Of a stretch of DNA of 64,000 nt, positions 27,733 through 37,163 are shown in pieces. Position 1 is the stretch's first letter. The number at the start of each line of letters is the position of its first letter. Source of the stretch: Hafnia alvei (GTDB taxonomy: Bacteria; Pseudomonadota; Gammaproteobacteria; Enterobacterales; Enterobacteriaceae); NCBI RefSeq assembly GCF_900095695.1, contig NZ_FMIQ01000084.1, positions 1 to 64,000 on the forward strand, written 5' to 3'. A program made the position numbers and the translations under genes. Under the pieces are notes generated by a model that worked only from the letters and a program-made list of their open reading frames with translations, was not told where the DNA came from and ran no database searches.

Positions 27733-28902
27733 TTAGCGTAATTCCATTTTGACCGTAACGTTACCTTCAAATTTTCCAGGTTGTGGGCGATTTGAGGTAG
27801 TACTGACCGGTGCCGCTTTCATGCTGAATTTGCCATTTCCCTGTGTATCCAGCGTGACGGGCAAATCAAGCGAACCATCTAATACCACATCGTTGTCATT
27901 TTGATCATACATGCGCACGCCAACATCATTGCGATTAAGCATTCTGGCAATTAGGTTATTGCTGTCTGGAGTAACGCCTTGATCGGCGCTAAGGCTAAAT
28001 TTGATCTTTCCTGCGTTCGCTGCGGCAGGATCGTCGCAGTGGTAGGAGATATCAACGTTTTTAAGCGTGTAGCTAGCCGGTGGCTGGCCTTGGGCAACGA
28101 ATTGCGAGGTCACAATATTGCCTAGTTGCACTTCAATCGTGCTGCCTGCATTAATCGTACAGGTGAGCGGTGCGGAGATTTTGCCTGATATCCGAATATT
28201 AGAGACCTGCTTAGTGTCGCTGAGAGAACAGTAACCATCCATCGCGAGGCAAGAATAGTTTTGGGCAACAATCGTTGATGGGATGATCTCTTCGCCTAAA
28301 ATGGCTGTTTTAACGTAAACGCTGAGGGCGATGACATTCCATTTAAAGCCTCTTTTCGTTGCGCTTCCACCGGCAGGTCGAGTTGCATCACTGCAAACAT
28401 CGCTAGTGTTTTCGGTGGGTTTTAGTAAAGTTTCGTTGACTTTCGTCATGCTCGAAAATGGAGTTGGGTAAGTGTTGATGCTGATTGGCTGTAACCCGCC
28501 TCCGTCTGGGGAGTTTATTGAGTCGGTATAGCCAGTGATGTCGACGTCGAGATGATCGGTTAAATAACCATAGCCAGTTCGCCCTGGTGGAAGTGGGCTA
28601 CCAGCTGCCGTAGTTTCATAAATGATAGTGCTAGAGTAAAGGTTCTTTGGACAAGCGCAGTTGGCGATTATCGACGGCCCATCACCGATAATATGGTCAT
28701 TAATATTAATCGTGCTTCCATTCTTATTTTGCCCAGACGGTATTTCGCTGTTGATATTAATGCTGTAATCAGCAAGCGTGGAGAAACATCCTTGCAGCAC
28801 GGTTGTTGCTGCCTGTGCAAACATGGGGAAAAGTATAAATAGTACAAGCAAGATCTTGATTCCCGCACGGTGCACGCTGCGAGTAGGGTGTTTATTCTGC
28901 AT
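27733..28902 (-). CDS. Fimbrial tip adhesin-like subunit
   Basis: A 389-residue two-part fimbrial protein. The start at 28902 has GGAGGC eight bases upstream and overlaps the usher end by 11 nt; the frame extends 29 codons further without a signal. A signal peptide ends MFAQA-A. Residues about 35-230 form a cysteine-containing domain I do not recognise (GCFSTLADYS, CACPKN, CSDATRP, YSCLAMDGYCS). The C terminus is a pilin domain (LTCTINAGSTIEVQLGNI to NVTVKMELR) for donor-strand exchange. The receptor is unknown. Confidence 0.82.
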   Translation of the reverse strand: MQNKHPTRSVHRAGIKILLVLFILFPMFAQAATTVLQGCFSTLADYSININSEIPSGQNKNGSTININDHIIGDGPSIIANCACPKNLYSSTIIYETTAAGSPLPPGRTGYGYLTDHLDVDITGYTDSINSPDGGGLQPISINTYPTPFSSMTKVNETLLKPTENTSDVCSDATRPAGGSATKRGFKWNVIALSVYVKTAILGEEIIPSTIVAQNYSCLAMDGYCSLSDTKQVSNIRISGKISAPLTCTINAGSTIEVQLGNIVTSQFVAQGQPPASYTLKNVDISYHCDDPAAANAGKIKFSLSADQGVTPDSNNLIARMLNRNDVGVRMYDQNDNDVVLDGSLDLPVTLDTQGNGKFSMKAAPVSTTSNRPQPGKFEGNVTVKMELR

Positions 28903-31453
28903 GATTTGCCTCCGGCTTGCAGAGTGCGCTGGTCTGACGAATTCCGTTAGGTGCTGAGTCAGATGAGGGGGACAGGACGATACTGGCATGGCAGCGCTGT
29001 TGTGCAGAACTTCCCCATGACACGGTCAATGGAATGTTTTCACTAACGCCTGAGAGATACAGTACGCCACGATCGTCAACGATACCGCTCAAAGATAATC
29101 CGTCGACGCTGGCTATCGCCCCAAATGGAATAATGCGGCCATCCGGTCGAGTTAATGAGATCAGCGCGCGATAACCCACATGCGCTGTAAACTGTGTACT
29201 GACTGCGGCGCTGCGGCTAGGAACAACCGTCATCGTTGTTTCATCCGTATCTACATCATCTGGCAGGCTGGTGGTATCGATATAGATAATATTTTCCTGA
29301 TAAGGCGTTAGAGAAGGGATGATGGCATTGCCAAAGTAGTCGGTTTGTACGCCGCGCTGATTAACAAAACGAACGCCGGATGCGCCTTGTGCGCTGACAA
29401 TCGCAAACTGATCGCCTAACGGTTGAGACAGCGTGACACAACTTGGATGAGCAACAACGGCTCCGCTCACGCCGTAGGTTAGCTGCCGAGAGTTGTCGGA
29501 TGCGTAGTAATAACCCGCATTCAGATTGGCGTATTGAGATCGGTAGCTGCCATAAAGACTACTATTGTCAGTGCCGTCATGGTTGGTGTGGCTCTGTTGT
29601 AATGAGTAGCTCAGCCGATCGTCGTCAAGCAAGGTTCCGTTAAGTCCAACGCTATGGCTGGTGTCACCCTGTTTGCTGGTGCTGAGGTTATAGCTAGCCC
29701 AGCTTTTGGGCAGCCAGTGTGATAGCGGAATGCTGAAGCTTAGCGACAGCATCTGGTCGTTCGCGCCATCGCTGGTTTTGCTATAGGTGTAAGCAAGGTT
29801 AACGTTGATGTCGCCTATCGTGCGGTTGATGCCCGATGAAATGCTGCGTTCTTTATGCTTAGTTTGCCAATAATCTTGTTGATAGGCTGAAAGATATATA
29901 CTGCTGTCCAGTACGGTCTGATTAATATTTAGCTGAACTCGACTGCGTTTGTTGTACCGGAATGACCAGTCTAAGTCGTTATTGCTGCCATCATATTTTT
30001 CATTAGCATCGGCAAAATTATAAAAACCACTGGTGGAATAGCGATAGCTCGCCAGTGAAAAGTTAGTGTCCGTTGCCTCTATTTTCTTGGTGTACATTAA
30101 GCGCCAAGACTGCCCATCGTGCTGTTCGTTATTTTCCAACCGCGCACGAGCCCAAGTTACATCGGTTGAAATTGAGCCCAAATCGCCTAAAACGATGCCA
30201 ATACCGCCGTTAACCGACTGATAGTCTGATGAAAGGGTAGAACCACCGAAAAGAGTGAGGTAATTATTAAGGCCGTAAATCGCGCTGCCCTGTGCAAACA
30301 GCGGTTCATTAGATGCCTGATTATCATCCGCACGATAGCGTGCGAGCGTCATTTCATAGCGAACATTGCCCGGACGTTGCATAACAGCCACGCTGGAGTA
30401 GGGCTGAGTGAAACGATGTTCAGTTCCGTCCGCTTCTTTGATGGTGACCTCGAGGTCTGCGCTGTTGGTCGTTGAGTACAGATCCCTAATTTCAAACGCG
30501 CCGGGTGCCACGTTAGCCTGATAAATAACGTAGCCATTCTGGCGGATTGAAACCTCCGCATTAGAACTGGCTATACCACGAATGATTGGCGCAAATCCCC
30601 GCTGGTTATACGGTAGCATTTGATCGTCAGAAGCAATGTTGATTCCACGAAACTGCAGGCTATCAAAAACATCGCCCCGGGTGCTGTTTTCACCCGCAAT
30701 AAACTGTGCTTTTAATTGATGGATATCGTGCTGGATCCACGTATTAATCGTCTGCCACGACTGTGAGTCATCGGATTGTCGCCATGTTGAATAGTTTCGT
30801 AAGCGCCAGCCGCCTAGGTTAGCTCCGCTGCGCAGGTTGAGGTATTGGCTGCTATTACTGTTGCTTCCCGTGTTTTCACGCCGTGAGCCAGAGAATGAAT
30901 AATCGGCAAACAGTACGGGCACGCCGTCATTCCAGCGCGAAGGATCGATGTTTTCATTATGATGCTCATCAATGGCCGCCTGCGGCATGCTGATGAGTAA
31001 TGTCATGGTATTAAAATCGAACGTTGCCGCGGCAAAAGGAATGTAGTCACCAATAGATTCGCGCAGTGGTTCGCTTTCGGGGAGTTTTGCCAGCTCTGGG
31101 TAGGCATCTACTCGTACTCCCCACTTGCGTAGCTGCTGCGGTGTCAGCTGTGGCTGTAGTGCACCGCTTTTGCTGTTAATGTAGGTGACTGATTCCTCAT
31201 CAACATTCTGTTTATTAATATTTATTTTTGTCTGATAGGTGCCGGGTAACTGCCCATTCTCTTTTGAAAATAGCGATAAATCGATATCCTGCCGTGATAA
31301 TTCATCCCCCTCAAGCGAGGAGGGCGCAAAGTAAAATTCTTGTGCGTTGACGTTACCCATGGCCACCATAAGCAAACCGCTTAAGGTTTTTAGCATTGGG
31401 TGGAATCGCCGAATAGGGCGGGAGACGTTCAGGCGCAGTCCGTTAGCAGCCAT
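28892..31453 (-). CDS. Fimbrial outer-membrane usher (FimD/PapC family)
   Basis: The usher forms the outer-membrane pore that takes chaperone-subunit complexes and assembles the pilus. The 853 residues show a signal peptide ending NVNAQ-E, an N-terminal chaperone-binding domain (FYFAPSSLEGDELSRQDIDLSLF), a 24-strand barrel with a plug, and C-terminal domains (VDDRGVLYLSGV, CHASIVL). PYNQRGFAPIIRGIASSNAEV is a conserved usher stretch. The start may be the Met at residue 20. It lies 9 nt after the chaperone gene. Confidence 0.93.
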   Translation of the reverse strand: MAANGLRLNVSRPIRRFHPMLKTLSGLLMVAMGNVNAQEFYFAPSSLEGDELSRQDIDLSLFSKENGQLPGTYQTKININKQNVDEESVTYINSKSGALQPQLTPQQLRKWGVRVDAYPELAKLPESEPLRESIGDYIPFAAATFDFNTMTLLISMPQAAIDEHHNENIDPSRWNDGVPVLFADYSFSGSRRENTGSNSNSSQYLNLRSGANLGGWRLRNYSTWRQSDDSQSWQTINTWIQHDIHQLKAQFIAGENSTRGDVFDSLQFRGINIASDDQMLPYNQRGFAPIIRGIASSNAEVSIRQNGYVIYQANVAPGAFEIRDLYSTTNSADLEVTIKEADGTEHRFTQPYSSVAVMQRPGNVRYEMTLARYRADDNQASNEPLFAQGSAIYGLNNYLTLFGGSTLSSDYQSVNGGIGIVLGDLGSISTDVTWARARLENNEQHDGQSWRLMYTKKIEATDTNFSLASYRYSTSGFYNFADANEKYDGSNNDLDWSFRYNKRSRVQLNINQTVLDSSIYLSAYQQDYWQTKHKERSISSGINRTIGDINVNLAYTYSKTSDGANDQMLSLSFSIPLSHWLPKSWASYNLSTSKQGDTSHSVGLNGTLLDDDRLSYSLQQSHTNHDGTDNSSLYGSYRSQYANLNAGYYYASDNSRQLTYGVSGAVVAHPSCVTLSQPLGDQFAIVSAQGASGVRFVNQRGVQTDYFGNAIIPSLTPYQENIIYIDTTSLPDDVDTDETTMTVVPSRSAAVSTQFTAHVGYRALISLTRPDGRIIPFGAIASVDGLSLSGIVDDRGVLYLSGVSENIPLTVSWGSSAQQRCHASIVLSPSSDSAPNGIRQTSALCKPEANHAE

Positions 31454-31462
31454 TAAGCACCA

Positions 31463-32155
31463 TTAGTCCTGAGTTAAACTTGATGTAAATTCATCTGACG
31501 CATTACCGTAGTCAGTAATACAGCGCCATGTCACTTTCGAGCCATTAGCCGTGCCGGGAAGCTGAAATTGCGCCGTTGCTTTCGGGGCTACCATCTCGGC
31601 GGTTTTTAATGATGTCGTATTCAGTGTTAAGGTATCGAAAACGCTGTAGTAGTCGCCATTATTTGTAATCTGTAACTGATTTGCCTGCCGGCTGAATTTT
31701 AGATTCTTGCAGGCATCAATAGGTGTGCCGCTTAGCCCCGTGGGTCGCCAGAATAATTTCAGCCGTGTTTTATATATCAGTCGTAGAACATTTTTTTCAT
31801 CGTCACTTTTTGCCATCGCCGGGATAGTGCGCACATTCATATAAAACAAAGATTCTCTGTCGGTAGGCAACGCTTGGCCTGACCACGTAATACGTAGGTT
31901 TTGTTCTTTTTGTGGATCAAGCCTGAAAAGCGGCGGCGTAATAATAAAGGGGCCACGCGTTTTTCCATCACCGGTATCAATCCATGACTGAATAAGCCAT
32001 GGCAGTTCTTTCTCTGTATTTTTCAGTGAAAGCGCCACTTCTTTCTTGTTTGTGTCATAAATAATACGTGTTCGCCCTATTTGAATCCCTGCTGCGTGGC
32101 TGAAGGTAGTAAAAGCAAGAATTACAGAGCAAACTTTCAGCCCGATAAGTCGCAT
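31463..32155 (-). CDS. Periplasmic fimbrial chaperone (PapD family)
   Basis: A 230-residue two-Ig-domain chaperone that holds subunits until they reach the usher. The signal peptide ends FSHA-A. IQIGRTRIIYDTNKKEVALSLKN is the first strand set. The subunit-anchoring residues appear as the Arg of GRTR and the Lys of YKTRLKLFWRP. PPLFRLDPQKEQNLRITW is the usual F-strand region. Two cysteines (CKNLKF and WRCITDYG) probably form the C-terminal-domain disulfide of some chaperones. Confidence 0.93.
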   Translation of the reverse strand: MRLIGLKVCSVILAFTTFSHAAGIQIGRTRIIYDTNKKEVALSLKNTEKELPWLIQSWIDTGDGKTRGPFIITPPLFRLDPQKEQNLRITWSGQALPTDRESLFYMNVRTIPAMAKSDDEKNVLRLIYKTRLKLFWRPTGLSGTPIDACKNLKFSRQANQLQITNNGDYYSVFDTLTLNTTSLKTAEMVAPKATAQFQLPGTANGSKVTWRCITDYGNASDEFTSSLTQD

Positions 32156-32231
32156 GTAAGAGCCTTTTAATAAATGAAAGTAATCTTGGAAAAGCCTATA
32201 CAGAATCTGGTTTACCCATATTTAAAATGTT

Positions 32232-32264
32232 GGCGTGTTATAGTGAAATTGCTAATAACACGCC
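32232..32264 (-). promoter_or_regulatory. 10-bp stem between pilin and chaperone genes
   Basis: GGCGTGTTAT (32232-32241) pairs perfectly with ATAACACGCC (32255-32264) across a 13-nt loop, 18 nt after the pilin stop codon. There is no long T-run. Such stems after a major pilin gene usually stabilise the 5' mRNA or thin out read-through. Confidence 0.6.
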
Positions 32265-32282
32265 AGATAGAATAATAAAAAA

Positions 32283-32855
32283 TTAACGGTAAAGGATATT
32301 CACCGTTAAATCAGCATCTGCAGGCCCTGCGGTGACAGGTTTGGCGAATGATATATAGCGTGCGTTAAATGATGCGCTAATCACGTCTGCTGTATTCGAT
32401 GCTAATTGTATGTAAACCTGTCCTTCAGACCCATCAAATTTAATCAGGTTTGTATCTTCGCCATCTGGGCTCATTGCAATACCAACCCCTGTGGCTGCGG
32501 TTGTACCGCTGGTGGTGATTTTGCTGACATCTAGCAAAGTGTTAGAGCCTGTTAATACGGTTGAGCCTGTAAAGGTTAGCTGGACGGCGGCGAGCCCAGC
32601 ACTTGTTAAAGGGCAGTCCTTCAGATTGATCGATAGAGGCGTCAGGTGTGATTGTGTTCCTATCCCTCCGTCGTTGAAAAGCGACGTCGGGTAGGTTCCT
32701 AGTGGAACCGTAGAGTCTGTCCCGCTATCGCCTTCGATAACACAGCTTGGTTCAATGATTTCACCGGTAAAATGAATTTTCCCAGCATTCATTTCTGCGG
32801 CAAACGCAGTTGCCGATGATAGTGCCATAATGGCGACAAATAGATTCCGTTTCAC
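32283..32855 (-). CDS. Major fimbrial subunit (type 1-like pilin)
   Basis: A 190-residue pilin with a signal peptide ending AFAAE. The mature part opens GKIHFTGEIIEPSCVIE with the donor-strand N terminus and first conserved Cys, has CPLTSAGLAAVQLTF with the second Cys, and closes AKPVTAGPADADLTVNILYR with the penultimate Tyr. The start codon is GTG with GGAG nine bases upstream. As the promoter-proximal gene of the pilin-chaperone-usher-adhesin operon it should be the most abundant product. Confidence 0.92.
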   Translation of the reverse strand: MKRNLFVAIMALSSATAFAAEMNAGKIHFTGEIIEPSCVIEGDSGTDSTVPLGTYPTSLFNDGGIGTQSHLTPLSINLKDCPLTSAGLAAVQLTFTGSTVLTGSNTLLDVSKITTSGTTAATGVGIAMSPDGEDTNLIKFDGSEGQVYIQLASNTADVISASFNARYISFAKPVTAGPADADLTVNILYR

Positions 32856-33477
32856 TATATTATTCTCCGTAATAAGCCAATTAGGTAATATACTTAAAAC
32901 TAATTAAAACGACGTCATTGAATCATTAGTAATATAAATTCCATTGGTGTGTGCACTCATGCTTTTCTCCCTTAAATAGTGTGGTAATCCATGTTACACA
33001 GCTAATGGTGAATGCTTGCCTAGTGCCAAAGTTATTAAATATATAAGCAATTCTATTGGAGGTTCTTTTTAATTCATTTTTAGGAATATAGCAATAATAG
33101 CACCTGAATATTTTTTAGGCAGAAATATCCATATCAATTGATTTATTATCTATTTTTTGCACGATGCGAGTGATTTTTATCATTAACGATCATGTTTTGT
33201 GATGAAATCCCATTAATATATTTAATGAATAGATCTTTCGGTTGATTAACTCTCATAAGAGTAAGTTTTAATTAAATATAATTTAAATAAAAACCAATAT
33301 TTAAGATTAATTAATAATAACTCGATGTATCACAATATCTTTGGGTTCTTATCACGTCCAATGCCGTTGATTTCTGCCTTGTTTCCTTTTCTTTCTTGCT
33401 AAATTACCTACAATACCTGTGTCATTAATCATTTTTGGCTCTAACTTCTGCCATTGGTGGGTAAATTAGGAGAACAA
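32856..33477. other. AT-rich control region of the fimbrial operon
   Basis: About 620 nt of strongly AT-rich DNA between the pilin start and the divergent winged-helix gene. I see no frame, no invertible-switch repeat pair like fimS and no strong hairpin. Two GATC sites (33188, 33232) are 44 bp apart. The operon promoter must be here. Confidence 0.5.
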
Positions 33478-33753
33478 ATGGACTTTAACCCCGTGTTTGC
33501 GCGACGTTTATACCTCTGTTGGTTGATTAGCCATCTGGAGAAGCCGAATGTTCCTCATCTTATGCAGGTGACCGGCTGGCCGCGTAGAACCTTACAGGAT
33601 GTGATCAAAGCACTGCCGGGAATGGGTATTGAACTGGATTTTGTCCAAGAGGGCGTACGTAACAACGACGGTTACTATCAGTTGAAAAACTGGGGGCCGC
33701 TTAACGAAACGTGGATTAAAAAGCATGCTGAACAACTGCTGGCTGCAATTTAA
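33478..33753 (+). CDS. Small winged helix-turn-helix protein
   Basis: A 91-residue protein starting at ATG 33478 behind TAGGAG. The sequence reads as a single winged helix: an N-terminal helix (FARRLYLCWLISHL), a recognition-type segment (HLMQVTGWPRRTLQDVIKAL) and a wing (GVRNNDGYYQLKNWGP). I know similar small proteins in enterobacteria but cannot name the gene. It is divergent from the fimbrial operon and convergent with narP. It could regulate the fimbriae; nothing in the sequence proves it. Confidence 0.72.
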   Translation: MDFNPVFARRLYLCWLISHLEKPNVPHLMQVTGWPRRTLQDVIKALPGMGIELDFVQEGVRNNDGYYQLKNWGPLNETWIKKHAEQLLAAI

Positions 33754-33812
33754 TCAATGAATTCGTGGAGAAGGGTGAGCGACAGCCATTTGGTTATCGC
33801 CCATTGTCGGTA

Positions 33813-34445
33813 TTATTGGTTTTTGTGCTCTAAATACAAAACGGTTGCCGCCACGCGTGAGCGTACGTTGAGCTTGCGCAGCAGGTTGCGAATATGCACT
33901 TTTACCGTCTCTTCGGAAATATGCAGCTGTGAAGCGATTTGTTTATTAGACAGTCCACGAGCCACTTCCTGCAGTACATCGAGTTCGCGCTCAGTCAGAT
34001 CGGCAAAGGGATCGGTTAACTCAGAGCGTGATGCTAAATATTCGCAGATGATGTCACTAAAGACGTTTTTACCGCTTGCGGCCTGATGGATCTGCGATAG
34101 CAGCGTTTCCGGCTCGCTATCTTTCAGTAAATAACCATCTGCACCGGCATCAACTAACGCATAGACATCACTGCGCGAGTCTGAAACGGTGAGAATAATG
34201 ATGCGAGCATCAATGCCTTCGTTACGCAGCGCTTTCAGGGTATCTAAACCCGATAATCCTTTCATATTAAGATCTAATAAGATCACGTCGGGTTGGGCGC
34301 GACTGGCCAATGCAATCGCCTCGCTGCCGCTGCTGGCCTCTGCAACCACGTTAAAGGCAGGATCGAGTTCGAGTAACTGACGAACTCCGCGGCGCATAAG
34401 CGGATGATCGTCCACGATCATAACTGCGTAGCTTTCATTTTCCAT
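33813..34445 (-). CDS. narP: Nitrate/nitrite response regulator NarP
   Basis: NarP is phosphorylated by NarQ and activates anaerobic genes such as nap. The receiver domain has acidic D12-D13, the phospho-acceptor D58 in LLDLNMKG and the Lys of YLLKDSEP. A LuxR/NarL-type helix-turn-helix follows (LTERELDVLQEVARGLSNKQIA to VKVHIRNLLRKLNVRSRVAA). At 210 residues it is a little shorter than E. coli NarP (215). Unlike in E. coli it sits next to narQ, 85 nt downstream on the same strand, and close to nap. Confidence 0.92.
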   Translation of the reverse strand: MENESYAVMIVDDHPLMRRGVRQLLELDPAFNVVAEASSGSEAIALASRAQPDVILLDLNMKGLSGLDTLKALRNEGIDARIIILTVSDSRSDVYALVDAGADGYLLKDSEPETLLSQIHQAASGKNVFSDIICEYLASRSELTDPFADLTERELDVLQEVARGLSNKQIASQLHISEETVKVHIRNLLRKLNVRSRVAATVLYLEHKNQ

Positions 34446-34530
34446 AAAATGCTCCGAAATAAATAATAGGGGCGGTTATCCGTTGCCTATTACCATTAAA
34501 ATTTAATTAAACACGAGTTGTTGCTGACCC

Positions 34531-36213
34531 TCAGTGCTGAAAAATCAACGAAACTTCTGTACCTGCTGGAACCACCGTGCGGATGGTAAGTTCACCACCC
34601 AGTCGCGTCGCTCGCTCGGCCATAATTGTCAGACCGTAGTGTCCATCGGGTTCTTCAAGGCTAGCTATCCCAACGCCGTCATCTTGAATACAGATCACGC
34701 TTTCGCCTTCTGGTCCGTAGTGACAGCGTATTTCGATGTGTTTTGCCTGAGCATGTTTGATGGCGTTGAGCACGGCTTCGCGCACAATTTGCAAGACGTG
34801 AACTTGCTGCTGAGCGTTGAGTGACTGCGAAGAAAGCGCACAGTTTAGCGTAATAACGGCGTCAGTTTGCAATTTTAATGGCGCTAATAGCTGATGTAAG
34901 GCCTCACGCAAATCAGCTTCCTGAATAGTTAAGCGAAAAGTGGCCAATAATTCACGCAGTTGGCGATAGGCGTCAGACAATGCTTGAGCAAAATCACGAA
35001 TGATTGCCTGCGCCTGTGTGTTTTCGGCCGGGATGGAGCGTTTGAGCAGCGTTATCTGAATACGTAGGAACGAGAGCGCTTGGGCCAAAGAATCATGCAG
35101 CTCGCGCGCAATCGTCGCGCGTTCTTCCATCAACAATAGCTGAACCTGCTGCTTTTGCGCCCGGTTGAAATAGACTCCTCGGCTAAGCATATTGGCGACG
35201 TTTTGCATTAACTGCTGCTGGGGATGTTGGTGCTGAGGCCAGCGTAATTCCCCTAAACGATGCCCATCAAGCATCAGCGATATGGCTGATGTGGAAGCCA
35301 AGTTGTCAAGTTGCCCACTGTGTAATAGCCAACGGCCATTGCCGCTGTCATGAACTTCTAATTCTAGAAAATCTAAGGCTTCACTGGTACGTACAATGTT
35401 GAGTACCTTCTCAAAACTGGGCTGGGTGATTTCGCTGACGGTCAGTGCTTGAGAGCAATCAAATAATACGCCAAGTGATTTATTTGCCTGTGTCAGACTC
35501 TCCGTCTTCTCCTGAACTTTGTCCTCAAGAGAGCGATAAAGCTTTTCAAGCTCGCTCGACATTCTAATGAAGGTTTTTGATAACACACCAATTTCGTTGG
35601 GGAGGTTAACGTCCAACTGCATCGGAGAGAAATAGCCGTTTTGCATGCGCTGGCTGGCATTCAGCAGTTTATTCAGCGGGGACACCACTTCTCGGCGCGT
35701 GGTGCGGATCGCAAACCAAACCAGCCCGACGATCATCAAGACGCCTAGCAAACTGATCGCCGCCACTTGCTGCATTTTTTGCTCGGAATAATGCTGAAGT
35801 ACCAAGACAAAATGATCGATTTGGCTGACATGACGAGCCACATGGGCAAGGTACTGATCGCTGTTGCCTGCTTTAAGCTGCTGGTCTAATAACAGCCAAG
35901 TTTCCAGTAGGTGTCTATACTCTTCACGAACAGAAGATGGAACATAAAAGCGATCAAGCTTTTTCAACGCCGGAGCCTGCATAGATTGCTCGTACTCTTC
36001 GAGATGCAGGGCAACATCATCAGGATGGTTGGTTAAATCATAGGCCAGCCGATAGCTTTGCATACGCAGTGAGCCTGCAATATTCACCGCCTCGGCATCG
36101 CTTAAACTGCTTGCTACGGTAACAAGTGCGATGCCGGTCGATAAAACCGAGAGGATCACAATAGCGGCCAGCGTTTTAGCCAAGGTGCTGGTAACCGAAC
36201 GTTTTACGAGCAA
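34531..36213 (-). CDS. narQ: Nitrate/nitrite sensor kinase NarQ
   Basis: NarQ senses periplasmic nitrate and nitrite and phosphorylates NarP (and NarL where present). In order: membrane segment 13-35; P-box around 44-61 (NIAGSLRMQSYRLAYDLT) with the ligand arginine; helical sensor; membrane segment 151-169; HAMP 170-222; coiled coil and signalling region; HisKA_3 with phospho-acceptor H373 (ARELHDSLAQALSFLR); HATPase ending YGLTIMAERATRLGG. 560 residues against 566 in E. coli. It lies divergent from nap. Confidence 0.94.
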   Translation of the reverse strand: MLVKRSVTSTLAKTLAAIVILSVLSTGIALVTVASSLSDAEAVNIAGSLRMQSYRLAYDLTNHPDDVALHLEEYEQSMQAPALKKLDRFYVPSSVREEYRHLLETWLLLDQQLKAGNSDQYLAHVARHVSQIDHFVLVLQHYSEQKMQQVAAISLLGVLMIVGLVWFAIRTTRREVVSPLNKLLNASQRMQNGYFSPMQLDVNLPNEIGVLSKTFIRMSSELEKLYRSLEDKVQEKTESLTQANKSLGVLFDCSQALTVSEITQPSFEKVLNIVRTSEALDFLELEVHDSGNGRWLLHSGQLDNLASTSAISLMLDGHRLGELRWPQHQHPQQQLMQNVANMLSRGVYFNRAQKQQVQLLLMEERATIARELHDSLAQALSFLRIQITLLKRSIPAENTQAQAIIRDFAQALSDAYRQLRELLATFRLTIQEADLREALHQLLAPLKLQTDAVITLNCALSSQSLNAQQQVHVLQIVREAVLNAIKHAQAKHIEIRCHYGPEGESVICIQDDGVGIASLEEPDGHYGLTIMAERATRLGGELTIRTVVPAGTEVSLIFQH

Positions 36214-36411
36214 TCTAAGATACCTATTTAGTATGACAGCGATAAAAAGGGCGTAAGAGCGTCATCATTTTTGCGCAGGTGCTTAATAAATGGGTTATTA
36301 GTACCGTTCTGTTTATTGATAACAGGATGCCCAAACAATCGTTATATAAATCAGTAGATAACGGAATGTGGTTGCAGGGGCTATACAGTGCGCGAAAACT
36401 CAGCAAAAGGA

Positions 36412-36455
36412 TTGATCTCGCGCAATCGATACCCACAATTACCTATTTAGGGGGA
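36412..36455 (+). promoter_or_regulatory. Candidate FNR and NarP sites upstream of napF
   Basis: TACCTAT-TT-AGGGGGA (36440-36455) matches the NarP/NarL 7-2-7 consensus TACYYMT-N2-AKRRGTA at 13 of 14 defined positions. TTGAT-N4-CGCAA (36412-36425) keeps the left half and part of the right half of an FNR box. E. coli napF has the same two regulators in the same order, though 20 rather than 29 bp apart centre to centre. Confidence 0.6.
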
Positions 36456-36638
36456 TTATAACTCATCCTCTAATCCGCATACTTTATGCTTAGAAAAAAC
36501 CTATATTTCTGGTCATTAGCTAAATAAGAATTATTACTAACAAAAATCTAAAACAATATCGCTGACCAGCAATATCTTTCATTTTTATTGGTACGTGTTT
36601 TTCATCAGGATGGATGAGCAATGTCACCGGAGTTACCC

Positions 36639-37163
36639 ATGACTACGCTTTCTCGGCGCAATCTACTCAGCGCTCGTTGGCGCAAACCCGCTAGCGCACA
36701 GCGTCCACCTTGGACAATCCCTGAGCCTGCTTTTATTGCAGGCTGCACGCGTTGCCATTCCTGTATTGAACAGTGTGAAACCGGTGTGTTAATCGCGGGA
36801 GATGGCGGATTTCCCGCTATCGACTTCCATCGCGCTGAGTGCACGTTCTGCCAGCGTTGTGCCGATGCCTGTGAATTACCGCTTTTTGAACTTGAACGCA
36901 CACCGCCTTGGACTATTCAGGCAGAAATTCAGACGAACTGCCTAACGCAAAAAGGCATTGAATGCCGCAGCTGTCAGGATGCCTGCGAACCTTATGCGAT
37001 CCGCTTTGCACCGCATTTGAGCGGAATTGCCAAACCGACGGTTGATTTAGATAAATGTACCGGCTGTGGCGAATGCGTTCGCGGCTGCCCGGTTGATGCT
37101 ATTCGAATAACGCCGGCGGCGCAGCCTGAAACGCGCGACGCGGTAGCAAGGAATGAAGTATGA
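36639..37163 (+). CDS. napF: Ferredoxin-type protein NapF
   Basis: NapF is a cytosolic iron-sulfur protein that takes part in maturing NapA before export. Of 174 residues, three cysteine clusters can each hold a 4Fe-4S centre: CTRCHSCIEQC, CTFCQRCADAC, and CTGCGECVRGC with CRSCQDAC between. The N-terminal SRRNLLSARWRK resembles E. coli NapF. The start at 36639 has GGAG seven bases upstream. First gene of napFDAGHBC; overlaps napD by four bases. Confidence 0.93.
   Translation: MTTLSRRNLLSARWRKPASAQRPPWTIPEPAFIAGCTRCHSCIEQCETGVLIAGDGGFPAIDFHRAECTFCQRCADACELPLFELERTPPWTIQAEIQTNCLTQKGIECRSCQDACEPYAIRFAPHLSGIAKPTVDLDKCTGCGECVRGCPVDAIRITPAAQPETRDAVARNEV

Noticed and set aside
32856-33477. Possible phase-variation switch for the fimbriae (fimS-like inversion or Pap-like GATC pair)
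   Set aside because: No inverted-repeat pair or recombinase gene is seen, and two GATC sites 44 bp apart lack recognisable PapI/Lrp context.
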